A stretch of DNA of 64,000 nt from Streptomyces candidus. Its GTDB lineage: Bacteria; Actinomycetota; Actinomycetes; Streptomycetales; Streptomycetaceae. Positions 51,487-60,812 of the stretch are shown piece by piece. The notes under the pieces were generated by a model. That model was not told the DNA's origin, ran no database searches, and saw only the letters and a program-made list of their open reading frames with translations. Numbering within the stretch: the stretch's first letter is position 1; each line of letters begins with the position of its first letter. Position numbers and translations under genes: made by a program. The stretch is taken from assembly GCF_014207445.1 (NCBI RefSeq), contig NZ_JACHEM010000001.1, positions 62,001-126,000 on the forward strand, in the 5' to 3' direction.

Positions 51487-52911
51487 TCAGACCTTCAGTT
51501 GTACGAGGCCCTCGCGCGGGGCGGGGAGGAGAGGGCGGGCAGGGTTGCCGAGGCCGAAGGTGGTGAAGGCGGTGCGGGCGGGGAGGGGGTAGGCGTCCGT
51601 GCCGGTGAGGGAGTTGAGGATGACGGCGCTGCGCCAGGCGGCGAGTCCGAGGTCGGGGGCGCCGACGCCGTGGGTGTGGCGTTCGGCGTTCTGGACGTAC
51701 ACCGAGCCCTGGACGACGGGGTCCAGGACGAGACGTTGCTGTGCGTCGATGCGGGGGCGCTGGGAGGAGTCGCGTTTCATGTACGGGTCGAGGGCGGCGA
51801 GCAGCCGGTCGACGGGGCGTTCGCGGTAGCCGGTGGCGAGGACGACGGCGTCGGTGGTGAGGCGGGAGCGGGTGCCCTGCTGGGTGTGTTCGAGGTGGAG
51901 TTCGACCTTGGTGGTGGCGACGCGGCCTGCGGTGCGGACGTGGACGCCGGGGGTGATGGTGACGTCCGGCCAGCCGCCGTCGAGGGTGCGGCGGTAGAGC
52001 TCGTCGTGGATGGCGGCGATGGTGTCGGCGTCGATGCCTTTGTGCAGTTGCCATTGGCGGGGCAGGAGTTCGTCGCGTACGCCTTCGGGGAGGGCGTGGA
52101 AGTAGCGGGTGTAGTCGGGGGTGAAGTGTTCCAGGCCGAGCTTGGAGTACTCCATGGGGGCGATGGCTTCGGTGCGGGCGAGCCAGGTGATCTTTTCGCG
52201 GCCGGTGGGGCGGGCGCGGAGCAGGTCGAGGAAGACCTCGGCGCCGGACTGGCCGCTGCCGATGACGGTGACGTGGTCCGCCCCGAGCAGCTGGGGGCGG
52301 TGCTGGAGGTAGTCGGCGGAGTGGAGGACGGGGACGGCGGGGGCTTCGGCGAGGGGCTTGAGGGGTTCGGGGATGTAGGGGGCGGTGCCGACGCCGAGGA
52401 CGAGGTTGCGGGTGTAGGTGCGGCCGAGGGCTTCGGCTTCTCCTTCGGGGTCGAGCTGGGTGAAGTCCACTTCGAAGGCGACGCGTTCGGGGTTCCAGCG
52501 GACCGCGTCGACCTGGTGGCCGAAGTGGAGTCCGGTGAGGTTCTCGCTGACCCAGCGGCAGTAGGCGTCGTACTCGGCGCGTTGGATGTGGAAGCGCTCG
52601 GCGAAGTAGAAGGGGAAGAGGCGTTCGCTGTCGCGGAGGTAGTTGAGGAAGGTCCAGGGGCTGGACGGGTCGGCGAGGGTGACGAGGTCGGCGAGGAAGG
52701 GGACTTGGAGGGTGGCGCCTTCGATGAGGAGGCCGGGGTGCCAGTGGAAGGCGGGGCGTTGTTCGTAGAAGGCGGTGGTGAGGCCGCCGTGGATGCCGTC
52801 GGCGAGGGCGGCGAGGGAGAGGTTGAAGGGGCCGATGCCGATGCCGACGAGGTCGTGGGGGCGGTCGGGGGCGGGGGCTTGGGGGCCGGGGGGCGGCGGG
52901 GCGGCGGTCAT
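51487..52911 (-). CDS. Lysine/ornithine N-monooxygenase family (siderophore type)
   Basis: A 474-residue flavin N-hydroxylase of the SidA/IucD/PvdA/AlcA family, which makes hydroxamate groups for siderophores from ornithine, lysine or diamines with FAD, NADPH and oxygen. The FAD motif is LVGIGIGPFNLSLAALAD (about residues 20-37); FLADLVTLADPSSPWTFLNYL and the NADPH motif VIGSGQSGAEVFLDLL follow, then the ATGYRER substrate-region motif and a closing NAERHTHGVGAPDLGLAAWR. An N-terminal proline-rich stretch precedes the fold. The start ATG 52911 has GGAAGG ahead. Unlike desferrioxamine loci, no decarboxylase, acyltransferase or NIS synthetase gene is adjacent, and I see no iron box upstream. Confidence 0.92.
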   Translation of the reverse strand: MTAAPPPPGPQAPAPDRPHDLVGIGIGPFNLSLAALADGIHGGLTTAFYEQRPAFHWHPGLLIEGATLQVPFLADLVTLADPSSPWTFLNYLRDSERLFPFYFAERFHIQRAEYDAYCRWVSENLTGLHFGHQVDAVRWNPERVAFEVDFTQLDPEGEAEALGRTYTRNLVLGVGTAPYIPEPLKPLAEAPAVPVLHSADYLQHRPQLLGADHVTVIGSGQSGAEVFLDLLRARPTGREKITWLARTEAIAPMEYSKLGLEHFTPDYTRYFHALPEGVRDELLPRQWQLHKGIDADTIAAIHDELYRRTLDGGWPDVTITPGVHVRTAGRVATTKVELHLEHTQQGTRSRLTTDAVVLATGYRERPVDRLLAALDPYMKRDSSQRPRIDAQQRLVLDPVVQGSVYVQNAERHTHGVGAPDLGLAAWRSAVILNSLTGTDAYPLPARTAFTTFGLGNPARPLLPAPREGLVQLKV

Positions 52912-53672
52912 CGGGGGTGCCTTCCGGGTGGGCGGGGTGGGGGTCGGCGAACGGGGGGGTGGGCTGTCGGGGGTGCGGGTTGACGGTGACGCCTCAGGGA
53001 TTGGCGTCACGCAGCCCACGGTGGAGGGGTGGCTGCACCGGGGGTGAAGATGGCCCGTCGGAGGTCGGAGCCTGCCCCCGGGGGCAGGGGGGTGGGGGTT
53101 GCCCGCCGGGTGTAAGGGCGCTGGTGCCGGGGGGCGGCGTGCTCATGGGGGGTCCTTCGGGGTGCGCGTTGACGACACACCAGGGTGTACGGGGGATGGG
53201 AGCGGTGTCCGGAGTGGACAACGATCGCGACCCGAAAGGGGTATCGGCTCGCGGTGAGGGGGCGTTGACGGGGCCGGGGCTGGTATGGGACGGCTGGGAT
53301 GCCGTGGGACCAGGCGTTTCTGAGGCGGGTCTGGTGGGGGCACGGTGGAGGGGCGGGGGCGGGGCGTACGGGTGGGGGGCACGGCGTATGGGGGCGTACC
53401 GGGGGCGGTGCGGCGGGTCGTACGGGTGGGGGTGCTGCGGCGGGACGTACGGGTGGGGCGTGAGGGCGTCGGGGCGGGGTCGCGGCGTCCGCTGGGGCCG
53501 CCCCCTTGCCCGCCCGTTCCGCCCCCGGGGGGCGGCCCCGCCGCCCAAGGGACTCAAGGCGGGCGGCCGGGCCGCCTCTGGGGGCCGCCGGAGTGGAGAC
53601 GAGCAGGGGGATGGCTGGATGTGACAGATGCTCGTCATTGCGGACGCGCGGGGCGGAGGCGACGATGGGGGC
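52912..53672. repeat. 761-base gene-free region with GC-rich repeats
   Basis: No gene is convincing here; the open minus-strand frame 52994-53674 is proline/histidine low-complexity. It contains a palindrome CCTGCCCCCGGGGGCAGG (53071-53088), three copies of CGTACGGGTGGGG (about 53366, 53418 and 53448), and the block at about 53494-53550 that recurs near 58543-58600. The promoters of the divergent genes on either side must also be here. Confidence 0.6.
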
Positions 53673-54674
53673 ATGGCTGCTCCCCACCGCGTCGTCGTCG
53701 TCGTTTTTCCCGATGTCGACCTCCTCGATGTGACCGGCCCCGCCGAGGTGTTCTCGCTGGCGAATCGCGAGGTCGGCGGGGCGCCCCGTTACGAGGTGCG
53801 GCTCGCCGGGCCCGGGGGCGGGGTGGTCAGGACGTCGGCCGGGGTCCGGCTCGTGACCGATCTCGCGCTGGAGGACGTCGGGGCCGCGGTCGACACGCTG
53901 CTGGTTCCGGGGGCTGTGGAGGCGGGGCCTGAGGGCCCCGTGGCGGTGGTGGATCCCGGGATCGTTGCGTGGGTGCGCGAGACCGCGCCGTGTGCCCGGC
54001 GGATCGCTTCGGTGTGTGTGGGCGCGCATGTGCTCGCCGAGGCCGGGCTGCTGGACGGGCTGACGGCGACCACCCACTGGTCGACGGCGGCCCAGCTGGC
54101 GGCCGATTACCCCTCCGTGAACGTCGACGCCGACCCGATCTTCGTACGGTCGTCGGGGCGGGTGTGGACCGGAGCGGGGATCAGTTCCTGTCTGGATCTG
54201 GCGTTGGCGCTGGTCGCGGAGGACCTGGGTGAGGAGGTCGCGCTCGCGGTCGCCCGCAACCTGGTGCTGTACCTGAAGCGGCAGGGCGGGCAGAGTCAGT
54301 TCAGTGTGCCGCTGTCGCCGCCGGCTTCCTCCAGGCGGGACATCGACGAGTTGCGGCTGTGGATTTCGGAGCGACTGGCCGAGGATCTGTCGACGGCCGA
54401 GCTGGCGTCGCGGATGGGTCTGAGCGAGCGGCACTTCGCCCGGGTGTTCCGGCAGGAGACGGGGGCGAGTCCGGCCGCGTACGTGGAGGCGGCGCGGGTC
54501 GAGGTGGCCCGGCGGCTGCTGGAGAGTACGGACTCGTCGCTGGCGGCGGTGGCCAGGGCTTCGGGGCTGGGTTCGGTGGAGACCCTGCACCGGGCGTTCC
54601 GCAAGCAGCTGGCGACGACTCCGGCCGCGTACCGGCGCAGGTTCCGTACGACTGCCGGCGTTTCCCGGCCGTAG
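53673..54674 (+). CDS. GlxA family AraC-type transcriptional regulator
   Basis: A 333-residue regulator made of a DJ-1/PfpI-like N-terminal domain (about residues 6-170: VVVVVFPDVDLLDVTGPAEVF, VDTLLVPGA, ARRIASVCVGAHVLAEAGLLDG with the nucleophile-elbow cysteine, TTHWSTAAQLAADYP) and a C-terminal AraC double helix-turn-helix (LAEDLSTAELASRMGLSERH, FARVFRQETGASPAAYVEAAR, LAAVARASGLGSVETLHRAF). GlxA-type regulators sense small metabolites. The start ATG 53673 (MAAPHRV). The isochorismatase-family gene follows 61 bases later and is a probable target. Confidence 0.93.
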   Translation: MAAPHRVVVVVFPDVDLLDVTGPAEVFSLANREVGGAPRYEVRLAGPGGGVVRTSAGVRLVTDLALEDVGAAVDTLLVPGAVEAGPEGPVAVVDPGIVAWVRETAPCARRIASVCVGAHVLAEAGLLDGLTATTHWSTAAQLAADYPSVNVDADPIFVRSSGRVWTGAGISSCLDLALALVAEDLGEEVALAVARNLVLYLKRQGGQSQFSVPLSPPASSRRDIDELRLWISERLAEDLSTAELASRMGLSERHFARVFRQETGASPAAYVEAARVEVARRLLESTDSSLAAVARASGLGSVETLHRAFRKQLATTPAAYRRRFRTTAGVSRP

Positions 54675-54735
54675 GCCTGCGGGATGTTCCTTCTTCCCTT
54701 TCCGGGTTTTTCTTCCCTCTTCGAGAAAGCGAAAC

Positions 54736-55365
54736 GTGACCATGACGAATTCTTCCGTGCCCTCCTCGACGCTGCGTCAGGTCGGTGGGCTGAGCGATGC
54801 GCTTCCCCGGCTGGGTGACGCGGCCGCGCTGATCATGATCGACTTCCAGGACACCTATCGTTCCGGTGTGATGGCCCTGGAGGGGGTGGAGGAGGCCATC
54901 GCGGCGGGCGCCCGGCTGTTGTCCGCGGCGCGGGCGGCGGGGCTGCCGGTGGTGCATGTGCAGCACGACGGTGGCCCGGGTTCCCCGTACGACATACGGG
55001 CGGACATCGGCCGGATCAGTGCCGAGGTGGCGCCGGTCGAGGGTGAGGAGGTCGTGGTCAAGAACTTCCCGAACTCCTTCCACCGGACGGAGCTGGAGAA
55101 GGTGCTGGCCGCCCGGGGGGTGCCCAGCGACGGCACGTTGGTGCTGGCGGGGCTGATGACACACATGTGCGTCAACTACACGGCACAGGGTGCGTTCAAC
55201 CTCGGTTATCGGCCGGTGGTCGTCGCCGAGGCGACGGCGACGCGGGCGCTGGGCGCTCCGGACGGGACGGTCGTTCCGGCCGAGGTGCTCAAGCCGGCTG
55301 CGCTGGCCGGGATCGCCGATCTCTTCGCCGTGGTGGCGCCGAAGGTGGACGACCTGCTGGTGTGA
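54736..55365 (+). CDS. Isochorismatase-family cysteine hydrolase
   Basis: A 209-residue hydrolase of the isochorismatase/nicotinamidase fold. The catalytic triad is visible: aspartate in IMIDFQDTY, lysine in VVKNFPNSF and cysteine in LAGLMTHMCVNYTAQGA. It hydrolyses an amide or related bond of a small molecule that cannot be read from sequence. The start is GTG 54736 with an in-frame ATG two codons later. It lies directly behind the GlxA-type regulator, so probably forms a regulator-enzyme unit. A perfect hairpin follows. Confidence 0.92.
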   Translation: MTMTNSSVPSSTLRQVGGLSDALPRLGDAAALIMIDFQDTYRSGVMALEGVEEAIAAGARLLSAARAAGLPVVHVQHDGGPGSPYDIRADIGRISAEVAPVEGEEVVVKNFPNSFHRTELEKVLAARGVPSDGTLVLAGLMTHMCVNYTAQGAFNLGYRPVVVAEATATRALGAPDGTVVPAEVLKPAALAGIADLFAVVAPKVDDLLV

Positions 55366-55384
55366 GGGTGCGCGCGAGTACGGG

Positions 55385-55420
55385 AACGGCCGGACGGGGA
55401 GGTGCTCCCGTCCGGCCGTT
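55385..55420. terminator. Perfect 14-bp hairpin, bidirectional terminator
   Basis: Arms 55385-55398 and 55407-55420 are exact complements (14 bp) around an 8-base loop. It stands between the isochorismatase-family gene and the convergent aminopeptidase, 40 bases from the latter's stop. Confidence 0.8.
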
Positions 55421-55460
55421 GCCGTACCTGTCCCGTGACGTGCGGAGGCGACCGTACGGG

Positions 55461-58142
55461 TCAGACCGCGTTCGACGACCTGACGGCCAACGCCCTGCGC
55501 AGGTCGTCGAGTTGGTCGACGAGTTTGCGGCGCAGGGCGGGGGTGAGGTCGGCGTCGTCCAGGTGCTTCTCCCCCAGCGCGAGGGCTTCCTTGGTCACCT
55601 CGTAGGCGGGAAAGGCGTACCGTCCGGCGGCTTCGGCGATGGCGGGGCCGCGGCGGGAGGCGAGTGCGGTGGCCGCGGGGTAGTAGGCGACGGCGTACGG
55701 CTGGAGGAGGTCGGCCTGTTCGGGCTGCCAGAAACCCTGGGCGGTGGCGGCGAACAGGTAGTTGGAGAGGTCGTCGTGGGAGAACAGGGCTTCCCAGGCG
55801 GCCGTCTTGGCTTCACGGGTGGGCAGGGCTGCACGGCAGCGGGCGGCACCTTCCTCGCCGGTGGCGCTGGGGTCGCGGGCGAGTTCGGCGTCGATGGCGG
55901 CCTCGTCGGTGGCGCCGAGTACGGCGAGCCGGTGAAGGATGCGCCAGCGGAGTTCGGGGTCGAGGAGGGGGCCGCCGGGGACGCCTTCGGAGTCGTACCA
56001 GTCGCGGATGCTGTCGGGCTGGGTGGCGGCGTCGATGAAGTGGCGGACGGCGGTGAGGCGCAGCCCGGGGTCATTGCCGTCCTCGGTGCGGCGGATCAGG
56101 TCGCGGCAGAGGCCGGTGAGGGCGGCGAGGGCGGCGGGGCGCTGCTCGGGGGCGAGGTAGTGGTCGGCGATGGAGTCGGCTGCGAAGGCGAGCACGCCCT
56201 GGACGACGGCGAGGTCGGTTTCGTGCGGGAGGTGGGCGCGGGCGGCGTCGAGGTAGGCGGTGGGCGGGAGTTGCCCGTCGCGGACCATGTCGCGGGCGGC
56301 GTTCCAGAGGACGGCGCGGGTGAGGGGGTCGGGGGTGTGGGAGAGGGAGCGCAGGACGGTGCGCCAGGAGGTGGGGTCGAGGCGCACCTTGGCATAGGTC
56401 TGGTCGCCGTCGTTGAGGACGAGGAGGGCGGGGCGGCGTCCGCGGCGGGTTGGCTGGGTGTCCGGGGCCGTGGCGTCCGGGGCGCCGTCGGCGGTCGGGG
56501 CTGCGGCCGGTACGTCCAGTTCGAAGCGTTCGCGCAGAACGAGGGCGTCCGGGTCGAGGAGGTCGTGGTCGTACGCGCCGACGGTGATGCGGTGGGGCCG
56601 GCTGCCAGAGTGGTCGATGTCGAGGGTCCAGCCACCGTCGATGTCGGTGACGGTGGGGGTGAGCGTGTCGACGCCGGTGGTACGCAGCCACGACTGGGCC
56701 CAGGCGTGGACGTCGCGGTCGGTGGCGGAGGCGAGGTTGTCGATGAAGTCGGCGAGGGTGGCGTTGGCGAACCGGTGCCGGGCGAAGTGGGTGTTGATTC
56801 CGGCGAGGAAGTCCTTCTCGCCCATCCAGGCGACCAGTTGGCGCAGGGCGGAGGCACCCTTGGCGTAGGAGATGCCGTCGAAGTTGAGGAGCGCGGAGGC
56901 GCTGTCGGGGACGGCTGCGGCGTCCGGGGCGACGGGGTGGGTGGAGGGGCGCTGGTCGGCGTCGTACCCCCAGCCCTTGCGGGAGACGGCGAAGCTGGTC
57001 CAGGTGTCCTGGAAGCGGGTGGCTTCGGCGAGGGTCTGGTAGCCCATGTACTCGGCGAAGGACTCGTTGAGCCAGATGTCGTCCCACCACTGGAGGGTGA
57101 CGAGGTCGCCGAACCACATGTGGGCCATCTCGTGCGCGATGGTGACGCCGCGGGTCTGGCGCTGGGTGTCGGTGACGGCGGACCGGAAGATGTACTCGTC
57201 GCGGAAGGTGACGAGGCCCGGGTTCTCCATGGCGCCCGCGTTGAACTCCGGGACGAAGGCCTGGTCGTAGGAGTCGAAGGGGTACGGCTCGTCGAACTTC
57301 TCGTGGAAGCGGTCGTAGCAGGCGCGGGTGATGCCGAGGATTTCGTCGGCGTCGGCGTCGAGGTGGGGGGCGAGGGATCGGCGGCAGTGGATGCCGAAGG
57401 GCAGGCCGGCGTGCTCGGTGCGTACCGAGTGCCAGGGGCCGGCGGCGACGGCGACGAGATAGGTGGAGATCAGGGGGGTGGAGGCGAAGACCCAGCGCCG
57501 GTTTCCCTGCCCTGTGCTCCCCTGTCCTGCGCTCCCCCGCCCGGTTCCTTCTTGGCCGCTGCTCTCCTGCGCGGTGTTCTCCTGCCCGGCGTGCTGCTGG
57601 CGGGCGTTGTCCTGGCGGGTGGCGATGCTGTTGCCGAGGACGGTCCAGCCCGCGGGTGCGGTGACGGACACGTCGAACACGGCCTTGAGGTCGGGCTGGT
57701 CGAAGGCGGCGAAGACGCGTTGCACGTCGTCGAGGAACAGCTGGGTGTAGACGTAGGTCTCGCCGTCGGCGGGATCGGTGAAGCGGTGCATGCCTTCGCC
57801 GGTGCGCGAGTAGTGCATGGCCGCGTCGACGCTGAGTTCGTGGGTGCCGGGGGCCAGGCCGGTGAGCGGGAGGCGGTTGCCGGAGAGGCAGGTGGGGTCC
57901 AGGGGGTGCCCGTCGAGGGTGACGGAGCGCAGGACGGCGGGCTTGAGCTCGGCGAAGGTGTCGACGGTGGCATCGGCTTCCGGGACGGCGTCCGCCTCTG
58001 CGGTGGGGTGCACCGTGAAGTGGATGACGGTACGGGAGTCGAAGGTGGCGTCGCCGGTGGTCAGATCGAGGTCGACCGTGTACCGCTGGACATCGATGTG
58101 CCGGGCTCGGGTCTGCGCTTCGTCGCGCGTCAGTACGGGCAT
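55461..58142 (-). CDS. pepN: Aminopeptidase N (M1 family)
   Basis: An 893-residue zinc aminopeptidase that removes N-terminal residues from peptides. The exopeptidase motif GAMEN is at 303-307. The zinc site HEMAHMWFGD starts at 337, with the distal glutamate in LNESFAEYMGYQ. The C-terminal ERAP1-like helical domain runs from about 530 to the end. Between residues 177 and 214, in the N-terminal domain just before STPLISTYLV, there is a glutamine/glycine-rich five-residue-type repeat (for example AGQENTAQESSGQEG, SAGQGSTGQG), absent from ordinary PepN. I start at ATG 58142; GTG 58157 is an alternative. No Shine-Dalgarno is visible. There is no signal peptide, so it is cytosolic. Confidence 0.94.
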   Translation of the reverse strand: MPVLTRDEAQTRARHIDVQRYTVDLDLTTGDATFDSRTVIHFTVHPTAEADAVPEADATVDTFAELKPAVLRSVTLDGHPLDPTCLSGNRLPLTGLAPGTHELSVDAAMHYSRTGEGMHRFTDPADGETYVYTQLFLDDVQRVFAAFDQPDLKAVFDVSVTAPAGWTVLGNSIATRQDNARQQHAGQENTAQESSGQEGTGRGSAGQGSTGQGNRRWVFASTPLISTYLVAVAAGPWHSVRTEHAGLPFGIHCRRSLAPHLDADADEILGITRACYDRFHEKFDEPYPFDSYDQAFVPEFNAGAMENPGLVTFRDEYIFRSAVTDTQRQTRGVTIAHEMAHMWFGDLVTLQWWDDIWLNESFAEYMGYQTLAEATRFQDTWTSFAVSRKGWGYDADQRPSTHPVAPDAAAVPDSASALLNFDGISYAKGASALRQLVAWMGEKDFLAGINTHFARHRFANATLADFIDNLASATDRDVHAWAQSWLRTTGVDTLTPTVTDIDGGWTLDIDHSGSRPHRITVGAYDHDLLDPDALVLRERFELDVPAAAPTADGAPDATAPDTQPTRRGRRPALLVLNDGDQTYAKVRLDPTSWRTVLRSLSHTPDPLTRAVLWNAARDMVRDGQLPPTAYLDAARAHLPHETDLAVVQGVLAFAADSIADHYLAPEQRPAALAALTGLCRDLIRRTEDGNDPGLRLTAVRHFIDAATQPDSIRDWYDSEGVPGGPLLDPELRWRILHRLAVLGATDEAAIDAELARDPSATGEEGAARCRAALPTREAKTAAWEALFSHDDLSNYLFAATAQGFWQPEQADLLQPYAVAYYPAATALASRRGPAIAEAAGRYAFPAYEVTKEALALGEKHLDDADLTPALRRKLVDQLDDLRRALAVRSSNAV
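57501..57614. repeat. In-frame Q/G-rich repeat tract inside pepN
   Basis: About 110 bases of degenerate 15-base units (CCTGTCCTGCGCTCC-like on the plus strand) code for the GQ-rich insertion at residues 177-214. The period is a multiple of three, so the frame is kept. Confidence 0.65.
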
Positions 58143-58923
58143 GGGGACATGCTGCACGATGCGCGCCGGGGAAGAGAGCGGGGGGCGGAAGCATGGACGC
58201 GGCTTTACGGGGATCGGGGCGTGGGGATGCGACGGGTGTGGACGCGTCCTCGCCCGCGCGTCCGCCCCCCTGTACGCCCGCGTCCGCCTCCGTACCCCGG
58301 GGCAACCACCTCCGTACGCCCGCGTCAGCTCCGTACGCTCGCGTCAGCCTCCCGCTGGATGGGTCCCCCGTACTGACGCCGGCGGGCTGTGGCGGGGGCG
58401 GGCGTGGGCGTGAGGGCTGCGGCGGGCGTGGGCGTGAGGGCTGGGGCGGGCGGTGCGGGAGGGGCGCCGGTCGGGGAGGTGAGCGCCCCCGAAGAGGTAC
58501 GGGTGCGGGGCGGGGCGTTGAGTGGGGGCGGGACGCTCTGGGGGGGGGCCGCCCCCTTGCCCGCCCGTTCCGCCCCCGGGGCGGCCCCGCCGCCCAAGAG
58601 GGCTACGGAGGGTGGGCGACCCCGCCGCCCGAGGGGGGTTACGGGGGGCGGGCAGGGCCCCACCTGCCCGAGGGGGCTAGCCGGGGGCGGCCCCGCCGCC
58701 CAAGAGGGGTACGGGGGGGCTGGGCGGCCCTGCTGCACGAGGGGGCTACGGGGACGGGGGAACTGCGCCGCCCGAGGGGCTGCCTTCCCGTGCGCTTCGC
58801 CCGTTCTGCGCCGGAACGACGCGCCCGCTGCTCGGTGCGGGCGGGGAGGGTGCCCTGACCGGGTGGATGTCGGCACGGGCGGGCGGGCTGTGTCGCTGCT
58901 TCGCGCCCCGGCCGCTCCCCCGG
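58143..58923. repeat. 781-base gene-free region of GC-rich decayed repeats
   Basis: Upstream of pepN there are CCGTACGCCCGCGTCAG-like 18-base units (about 58280-58345) and a 24-bp exact-length tandem (58400-58423 and 58424-58447, GGGCGTGGGCGTGAGGGCT core). At about 58543-58600 is the block shared with 53494-53550. From about 58583 to 58775 several degraded units follow, built on GCCCCGCCGCCCAAG-AGGGG-TACGGGG. I see no gene with a start signal; the pepN and downstream promoters are presumably embedded. Confidence 0.65.
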
Positions 58924-59313
58924 TCACTGCTCCGGCGGCTGGTCCGCGATCCTCTCGTGGTGGCGGATCACTTCCGCGATGATGAAGTTGAGGAGTTTTT
59001 CCGCGAACGCCGGGTCGAGTTTGGCACTTTCCGCGAGGCCGCGCAGGCGCTCGATCTGGCGACCCTCGCGGGCCGGGTCGGCGGGCGGCAGGTGGTGTTC
59101 GGCCTTGAGGTGGCCGACCTGCATGGTGCACTTGAAGCGTTCCGCGAGCATGTGGACGACGGCTGCGTCGATGTTGTCGATGCTGTCACGGAGGCGGTCG
59201 AGTTCGGTGCGTACGGACGGATCGACGTGTCCGGATGTTCCGGCGGGGGCGGAAGACCCGGAGGCTGCGGGGGTGCCGGCGGGGTCCGTGGGGCCGGTGG
59301 CGCTGGTGGTCAT
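58924..59313 (-). CDS. Chorismate mutase (AroQ type)
   Basis: A 129-residue AroQ-fold chorismate mutase, which converts chorismate to prephenate for phenylalanine and tyrosine synthesis. After an alanine/serine/proline-rich N-terminal tail of about 35 residues comes ELDRLRDSIDNIDAAVVHML, then AERFKCTMQVGHLKAEHHLP with the conserved arginine and lysine, PAREGRQIERLRGLA, and the third helix FAEKLLNFIIAEVIRHHERI. The length and three-helix layout fit AroQ-alpha/delta enzymes of actinobacteria. It starts at ATG 59313 without a clear ribosome site. There is no signal peptide, so it is cytosolic. Confidence 0.93.
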   Translation of the reverse strand: MTTSATGPTDPAGTPAASGSSAPAGTSGHVDPSVRTELDRLRDSIDNIDAAVVHMLAERFKCTMQVGHLKAEHHLPPADPAREGRQIERLRGLAESAKLDPAFAEKLLNFIIAEVIRHHERIADQPPEQ

Positions 59314-59870
59314 GGTCTGTGAGCTTACGGCGCGCCCGAGCGGCCCGTCGGCGGTGGTCGGGATGCGGGATGCGGGATGCGAGGACTTCGGCCGCCGGGG
59401 GACGGGCCGACCCCACCGGGCCCGAAGGGGACGGGTGCGATGCCGTCGCGGCAGTGGCCGGGCGGCGGGGCGGGCACGCGTCCGACGGGCGGGGTGAGCG
59501 AACCCGCCCCCAGGCGGGAGAGCCGGGCCCCGGGTCGCGGTGACCGGCCCCCAGGCGGGACAGCCCCGCCCCCGGACGAGGTGACCGCCCACCCGGACGA
59601 CGCCGCCCCGCCCGAGACTCCCCGAACCGGACCGGTACGACCCACGGAACCGCGCCTGGGTGACGGGACGCCTGCCCGACGCGCCCTCGGGAAGTGGACA
59701 CACCGCCCGGCGCGCCCTCGGGAGGTGAACGCGCCGTCCGGCGCCACTCGTCGCGTGACGCCCACCCTGCGCCACCTCGGGACATGGCGCCCACCCGGCC
59801 GCCCTCGCCGCACGGCGCCCGCCCGGCACGGTCTCCTCGTGCTCCGTGCCGGGTCCGCTTCCTCGGGGGG
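59314..59870. other. 557-base spacer, no gene seen
   Basis: The spacer lies between the trypsin stop and the chorismate mutase start. Frames are open on several strands because of the base composition, but none has a ribosome site or recognisable content. Loose repeats of GCGCCCTCGGGAGGTGAACG type occur around 59680-59800. Confidence 0.45.
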
Positions 59871-60719
<849 letters not shown>

Positions 60720-60812
60720 TCAACGCGCTGATGGATTATGTGGAGTTGATCGTCCGGCCGACAAGAATCCCTTTTCGGCCACTGCCGGGCAGGGTTCACG
60801 AGGGGTACGAGC

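Noticed and set aside
52912..53672. Iron box (TTAGGTTAGGCTCACCTAA type) upstream of the N-hydroxylase
   Set aside because: Looked for on both strands; nothing close was found in this very GC-rich stretch.
52994..53674. Minus-strand proline/histidine-rich frame
   Set aside because: Low complexity driven by GC repeats, with no ribosome site and no domain.
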